A stretch of DNA of 64,000 bases from Desmodesmus armatus (taxonomy: Eukaryota; Chlorophyta; Chlorophyceae; Sphaeropleales; Scenedesmaceae). Each line of letters begins with the position of its first letter. Position 1 is the first letter of the stretch. The notes below the pieces were generated by a model. The model saw nothing but the letters and a program-made list of their open reading frames with translations, made no database searches and was not told where the DNA came from. The position numbers and the translations under genes were made by a program. Positions 59,487 through 64,000 of the stretch are shown one piece after another. The DNA lies in contig VIIQ02000281.1 of assembly GCA_007449985.2 (NCBI GenBank), forward strand, positions 1 through 64,000, given 5' to 3'.

Positions 59487-61270
59487 TCAGCTCCCCTTCA
59501 TAGTGCAGATGTCACAGGCATGCGTCATCGTCAGCTTAGCAGGCGTGTGCACGATCGCAGTGATGGCATTGCTCACGACGATAATCCCCGCCCCCGTTGC
59601 CAGCACAAACAGCGCCGCCAAGATGAACACCAGTATGCTGCTGCGCCCCGTCCGCTGCACTGCGTAGTTGAAAGCCACCTGGCCAAAGAGTGTGCCGCAG
59701 AAGCCTATGACTGCCATGGCTATGCCGTAGTCCTTTGGCATGGCCTGGTTTACGAGGTACACCACTGTGGAGGTGCAGCTGCTCATCAGCATCGCAGACT
59801 GGGAGGATGCGGCAGACACGGCGGGCTGGACACCCAGCTCCAGCAGCAGAGGCGCCTGCACCACAGCACAGCACAGCATGGAACAGCACAACACACGAAA
59901 TCATGGCATGAGTGGTGCAGCACTGAGGGTTTTTCATCCCATGGTGGGTGACATAGCTGCAAGGGCATACAGATGCTGTGCTACAAGCGTCGGTGGTGGT
60001 GTGCTAGGAGCTGTGCAGTCGTCTTCTGGCGTCTGCGTCAGCCAAAGGCCAAGAAGATCAACATGCGAGGCATACATGTGGGTAGCATGCGCAGACCCCC
60101 TGTTGTGAACATCGCAGATCCCTCGCCTTTGGGTGAGTAACAAACAAAATGCAGTCGCCTAGTGAAGCTTGCTGGAGGACATGCGTCAGCACGCTGCAAC
60201 TCCGCGTGCGCGCATACACTGCAACTGCCCATCAACATACGGCCACTGTCATACCCATACCCAGACATGGCACCAGTCAACCCCGGTACATCATTAACAC
60301 TCTACTCCCGCATCCCCCCCCCCCCCCCTCAGCTCACCAGCACGGTGTGGAGGCAATGCATCTGAAACCCTGAACTCCGGAGTTCAGGGTGGATGGATCC
60401 ATGTGTGTGCATACACTGTTTACCGGCGCCATGTATGAGGGTGGGTATGGCAGTGACAGTGTGTGCTGGCACAGGTGCACTGCAACTGTCAGTCAGATCA
60501 GCAAGTTGCACTGTAAATGCCCCTCCACACACTGTCACTGTCATGCCATACCCATGTAAGGCACCGGTAAACCCCAATACTTTTTTCAAACTGTATTGTT
60601 GTTTTACCCCCCCCCCCCCCGTTCAGCTCACCAGCACGATGCCTCCCCCCAGGCCCAGCATGCCCGCCATGACGCCCACTGTGATGACGATGGCAGGGAA
60701 TATGAGTGTGGTGCTGGGGGTCCAAGCGATGTCAGTAGGGTGGGTCAGGTCCAGGAAGTTCTGCCAGCCCACCCGCCACATCACGTGCCAGCGCATCACA
60801 ACCCACACCAGCGTCATCAGGGGCAGCGGCATCAGCACAACACACCAGTACTGCGGGGAGAGGATAGCAAAGTAGAGCAGAGAGGAGGGGCAACGTTGGG
60901 GCATGAGGGGCAACAAGCAGAGGACAGGGAGATGGAGCAGCAGGACAACAAAGACCCACACCGCAGCAGCATCAGCAGTCTGCACGCATCATGAAGATGC
61001 TATGGCAGCTCCAATGGTGAACAGGAACACCCCCATGTCAATCTAACAAGCAGGGCCAAGTAAGGGGTGATTTCCTGCGGGCCACTCGCAGGTAGGTGGC
61101 TGTTGTGACTACGCCTTCACTTCACAACTCGTGAAGTGCCCCTGCACATCATCAACACACCCTGCCTACCTGCCATGTGCCGCATGTGAGCAGCAGTGTT
61201 GCTGTGACGCTGGTGATGATGACAGCAGACAGCATCAGCAGCAGAGCAGCCAGGTGGGCCTTGGGCAACT

Positions 61271-61323
<53 letters not shown>

Positions 61324-61725
61324 GGTGTTCAGCTGCAATAGCTGATATAGATGGGCGTTTGAGTTCATGGTAGTGCTTCCACACTTGATTCCCTTTGTGC
61401 TGCTGTTGTCTCACACTGCTCTCATGTCAGGCTCGTGCACTGGACTCTGTTTTGACCAAGCCGCTTGGTGTGAGTGCTGTGCTGTCTCACCTGTGCTGTT
61501 TGGTGTTTGTGTATGTACTGCCTCATCTTTGCGTCCAGCTCAGGAGTGTGTGTGCAGCAGGTGTGCATCAGCTGCCTGCAATGGGCCTTGGCCGCACAGG
61601 GCAGCTCAGGGCAGCAGGGCTCCTGCAGCTTGTGCTCCTGTTCAACACTTAGCAGACCCTCGCACCACTGGAGAGGAAGGGGGGGTGTACGCGGGGCGCA
61701 TAGAGGGGGGGGGGGACGCAAGAGC

Positions 61726-61757
<32 letters not shown>

Positions 61758-63968
61758 TGAAGCGCATGCTAATGACCAGCACTGGCATACATACACAATG
61801 TGTGTTGACACGACAGCAGGTTCATCGCCGTTTTCCCGTAACAGTAGTGCTCACTCAGCACTGTACAGCTGGCCTGAGCGCCCACCAAGCTGCCCCTGAA
61901 TAACCCTTGCTACTACCAACGCCCCGAGCTAGCGCGATGGTGAACAGTGCCCCTACAAACTAGTGATCAGGCGTCACATCATCTGCATAGCATCATGTTC
62001 AACCTTACAGCCACGGCATCTCATCCAGAGGTCTGCAGCTCCCCTTCCCAAATGGCCTGGCACCCCCCCTCTATCCCTCCCAGCGCCCCCCCCCCCCCGG
62101 CGCCCCAATGCTCACATGTGGTGCCTTGCCATCCTGCTTGTGTGCCTGCTGACACCTCTGCTGCTGGTACAGCTGGAAAGGGCTGATGATCGCCAGTGGG
62201 TTCACACTGCTGCTGCTGCTGTCAGCCACCCCAGGGCTGTAGGGGGCACTCACACTGGCAGACATACTGAAGGACTCCCCTTGGCTGCTGTCCCAGTCTG
62301 AGGGCAGTGTGGGTGCTGATGAGGGTCTGCTGCTGCAGCTACAGCTGTGCTTGATGCAGCAGGGGCTGGCCTGTGAGGCATCCAGGGTGTGGCGGCGGGT
62401 CACACTGCAGGCCGCGGGCAGGGGGGGATGCCTGATCAGAGCCTGGGCCTGGGCCTGAAGCAGGGGAAGGGAAGGGGGGGGGGGGGACAGGCCAGGCATA
62501 GACGACTCAACATTCCGCTTGCAGTTTTCAAGGTTTGCCTTGGGAGTCAACTCAGTTGACACATCGGATGCGTGGCAGCCAGACCCTCATGCTGCCCCAC
62601 ACAGGGCATCGCACAGGACGGGACACAGCGCAACACAGCAGGGTGCCAGCAGCGATAGCAGCAGTATGACAGTCAGCAATGCACGTGTGCCTATGCGGCT
62701 GACAGACCAAGACCCATGAGTTACCTGATGGAAGCCTGAGGCAGCTGATGACCCCCTCCAATAACAAACACCACTCAAGATCTCCCCCTTGCTCATCCAC
62801 TGGTCCCCCCCCCCCTGTCTCCACCCCCCCCCCCCCCCCGGTCTCACCTGCACCTCCAGTGTTGCATCCGCCACCTGTGGTGTGGTCAGCACCACAAAGT
62901 AGGGCCCCAGCAGATCCGCCAGGCTGGGCGGCCTCTCCGACAGCGCTGCAAGCATACTGGCATGGCTGTGGGTCCTGCCCAAGCTGCTGTGTGATGCCAG
63001 CATGTTATGGTGACCCCCACTGCCGTGTGTGTGGCTGAGCCCGTGACTGTGCCTTTCACCCTGGTGGGCCCAAGCATCATGGGTGGAGCGGCGAGCCAGC
63101 GGCCACCTCAGGCTGCTGCTGCTGCTGCTGCTGCTGTTGACGAGGCCTGAGGGTGGGCTGCCCCCTGCTGCTGATGACCTGTAGGGCCCCCAGAGGCCGC
63201 TGTGTCGTGCTGAGGCGTGCTGTGCTGAGGCTGCTGTGGCGAGGGGTGTCAGGTGCAGCTGGTGTTGGTGGCGCCCGATGGCCTCAGCCTCAGTGCTGAT
63301 GGTGGGGGCGGGCTGCAGCAGGGAGATCCTGGAAGGAGTGCAGGCCATACACAACATGACAATGAGTTATTCTTGAGAAGTTTAGAATGGTAGCTTCTTG
63401 TCGGACTGAGTGGCATGCACAGCCTGCTGAATCCACTCCCCTTCCCAACTGTAAATGCCATGCTGCCACTGGCAGTCTTGGCAACAGTTATTGCTGCCTC
63501 CACCATGCTGCTCGGTGCCTAACTCACACCCGGCTGCGTTCTCTCAGGAGAGAGCTGCCAAAAAGCCTCCCACCCCACCCACACCACCCCAGCCCGCATC
63601 GCCCCGCCCCGCCCGACCCCGCCCTGCCCCGTGCCACTACTTCCTACCCACTCCCTCTCTTCTATGCCTCCCGCCGGCTCACCTGCCCCTGTCTGTGTCC
63701 ACTGGCTGCAGCTCCTTGTCATCTAGTCGCACACCTCTACTCCAACACCACTAGAAACTTTGCCACAGATATACAAACAAGGCGCACCCCTGCCCCTCAC
63801 CTGCCCTGGTCTGCATCCACTGGCGGAAGCTCCTTGTCCTCAGGCACCGCCTCAGGCATTGATGTCACCAGCTCAAGGGAGCCACCCAGCACTGAGCTGT
63901 TGGTCCAGGGCATGGTGCTGCTCTTGCTGCTGTGCTCTACAACAGACCCACGGCGGTTCTCAGCAACC
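59487..63968 (-). CDS. TauE/SafE-type membrane transporter, 5' end beyond window
   Basis: The family exports sulfite, sulfoacetate and related anions in bacteria; plant members are poorly characterised. Exons in phase: 63801-63968, 62848 to about 63330, 62116-62454, 61170-61268, 60632-60850, 59487-59855 (TGA). The C-terminal membrane repeat is clear: AALLLMLSAVIITSVTATLL, YWCVVLMPLPLMTLVW, then FPAIVITVGVMAGMLGLGGGIVL, the family's Gly-rich GLGGG motif, joined to APLLLELGVQPAVSAASSQSAM and four more helices. Before this half comes a long hydrophilic loop of about 250 residues, Ser/His-rich, with HSHGLSHTHGSGGHH-type clusters. The N-terminal membrane half must lie past position 64000. The exon 61170-61268 acceptor is supplied by a CTG repeat. 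The His clusters could bind metal, which is inference. Confidence 0.82.
60180..60650. repeat. Duplicated and folded-back segment in a transporter intron
   Basis: About 60220-60345 and 60480-60640 share CACTGCAACTG, ACTGTCATRCCATACCCA, GGCACCRGTMAACCCC, a poly-C run and CAGCTCACCAGCACG, roughly 290-305 bp apart. Between them, 60418-60470 is an inverted copy of 60530-60578 (TTTACCGGYGCC..., GGGTATGGCA, CAGTGACAGTGTGTG), so about 160 bases could fold into a hairpin, like a MITE. The duplicate copies the exon end and donor at 60632 to about 60337. Confidence 0.75.
61270..61321. repeat. (CAG)17 triplet array at a splice acceptor
   Basis: Seventeen uninterrupted CAG on the + strand, CTG on the transcribed strand, abutting exon 61170-61268 of the TauE/SafE-like gene. 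The last CAG of the transcribed CTG array is the AG acceptor. Another CAG array of about 10 units is at 61727-61757. Confidence 0.92.
61369..62115. other. Transporter intron with repeats
   Basis: Intron of the TauE/SafE-like gene between exons 62116-62454 and 61170-61268. Holds G runs near 61680-61715, a CAG array at 61727-61757 and no recognised gene on either strand. Confidence 0.5.
63683..63722 (-). other. Duplicated partial exon in the TauE/SafE-like gene
   Basis: Forty bases bordered by AG and GTGAGC read DDKELQPVDTDRGR, close to the end of exon 63801-63968, EDKELPPVDADQGR. If this copy were spliced in after that exon, phase 2 would create AGA TGA, a stop. So it is a decayed duplicate, or an exon whose inclusion would truncate the protein. 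Confidence 0.65.
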
Positions 63969-64000
63969 CTGGGGGGAGCAGGGAGGCATGACGGCAGAAA

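Noticed and set aside
59536..59951. Alternative frames across the TauE/SafE last exon on both strands
   Set aside because: The accepted frame gives continuous membrane helices and the family order; others do not.

Overview
The window is the end of a nuclear chromosome from a green alga (Chlorophyta, most likely a chlorophycean). It opens with plant-type telomere repeats (CCCTAAA on the + strand, with degenerate variants). It carries intron-rich GC-leaning genes with GT-AG introns, dense CAG/CTG repeats and long G or C homopolymers, and a plastid-type transit peptide on one gene. The species cannot be named from the sequence. Gene structures were assembled by hand from splice sites, reading phase and remembered family motifs, so exon edges are predictions.

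Layout. Bases 1-275 are telomere and 276-1000 a TG-rich subtelomeric repeat. Bases 1725-7662 (-) hold a PLAA/Doa1/Ufd3-like ubiquitin adaptor (WD40, PFU, PUL), with its N-terminal WD blades not found. Bases 7.7-18.6 kb are repeat-rich with a few orphan exons. An HNH-endonuclease-like ORF lies at 18647-19549 (-). Bases 20-28.6 kb hold interstitial telomere repeats, a tRNA-like SINE head, a 3.47-kb DNA transposon with perfect 23-bp inverted ends (23311-26781), and a coiled-coil relic with in-frame stops. Bases 28712-45964 (-) form one giant gene for a roughly 4,900-residue Ala/Ser/Gln-rich, probably disordered protein. An antisense tRNA-Asn(GUU) sits inside one of its introns.

At 46938-49294 (+) is an aquaporin (MIP) with an N-terminal extension resembling a plastid transit peptide; it is head-to-head with the giant gene. 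At 51699-56701 (-) is a complete secreted serine carboxypeptidase (S10). At 57191-57918 (-) is part of an unidentified gene. At 59487-63968 (-) is a TauE/SafE-type membrane transporter with a large His/Ser-rich loop, running off the right edge.

The genes do not form an obvious pathway. They are typical housekeeping and transport genes (ubiquitin/Cdc48 adaptor, solute channel, vacuolar or secreted protease, anion exporter) on a repeat-laden chromosome arm. The most unusual items are the giant repeat protein with TQT-like motifs, the autonomous-looking TIR element that interrupts an open frame, the HNH ORF, and the coiled-coil relic whose TAG stops fall where Gln or Glu would fit.
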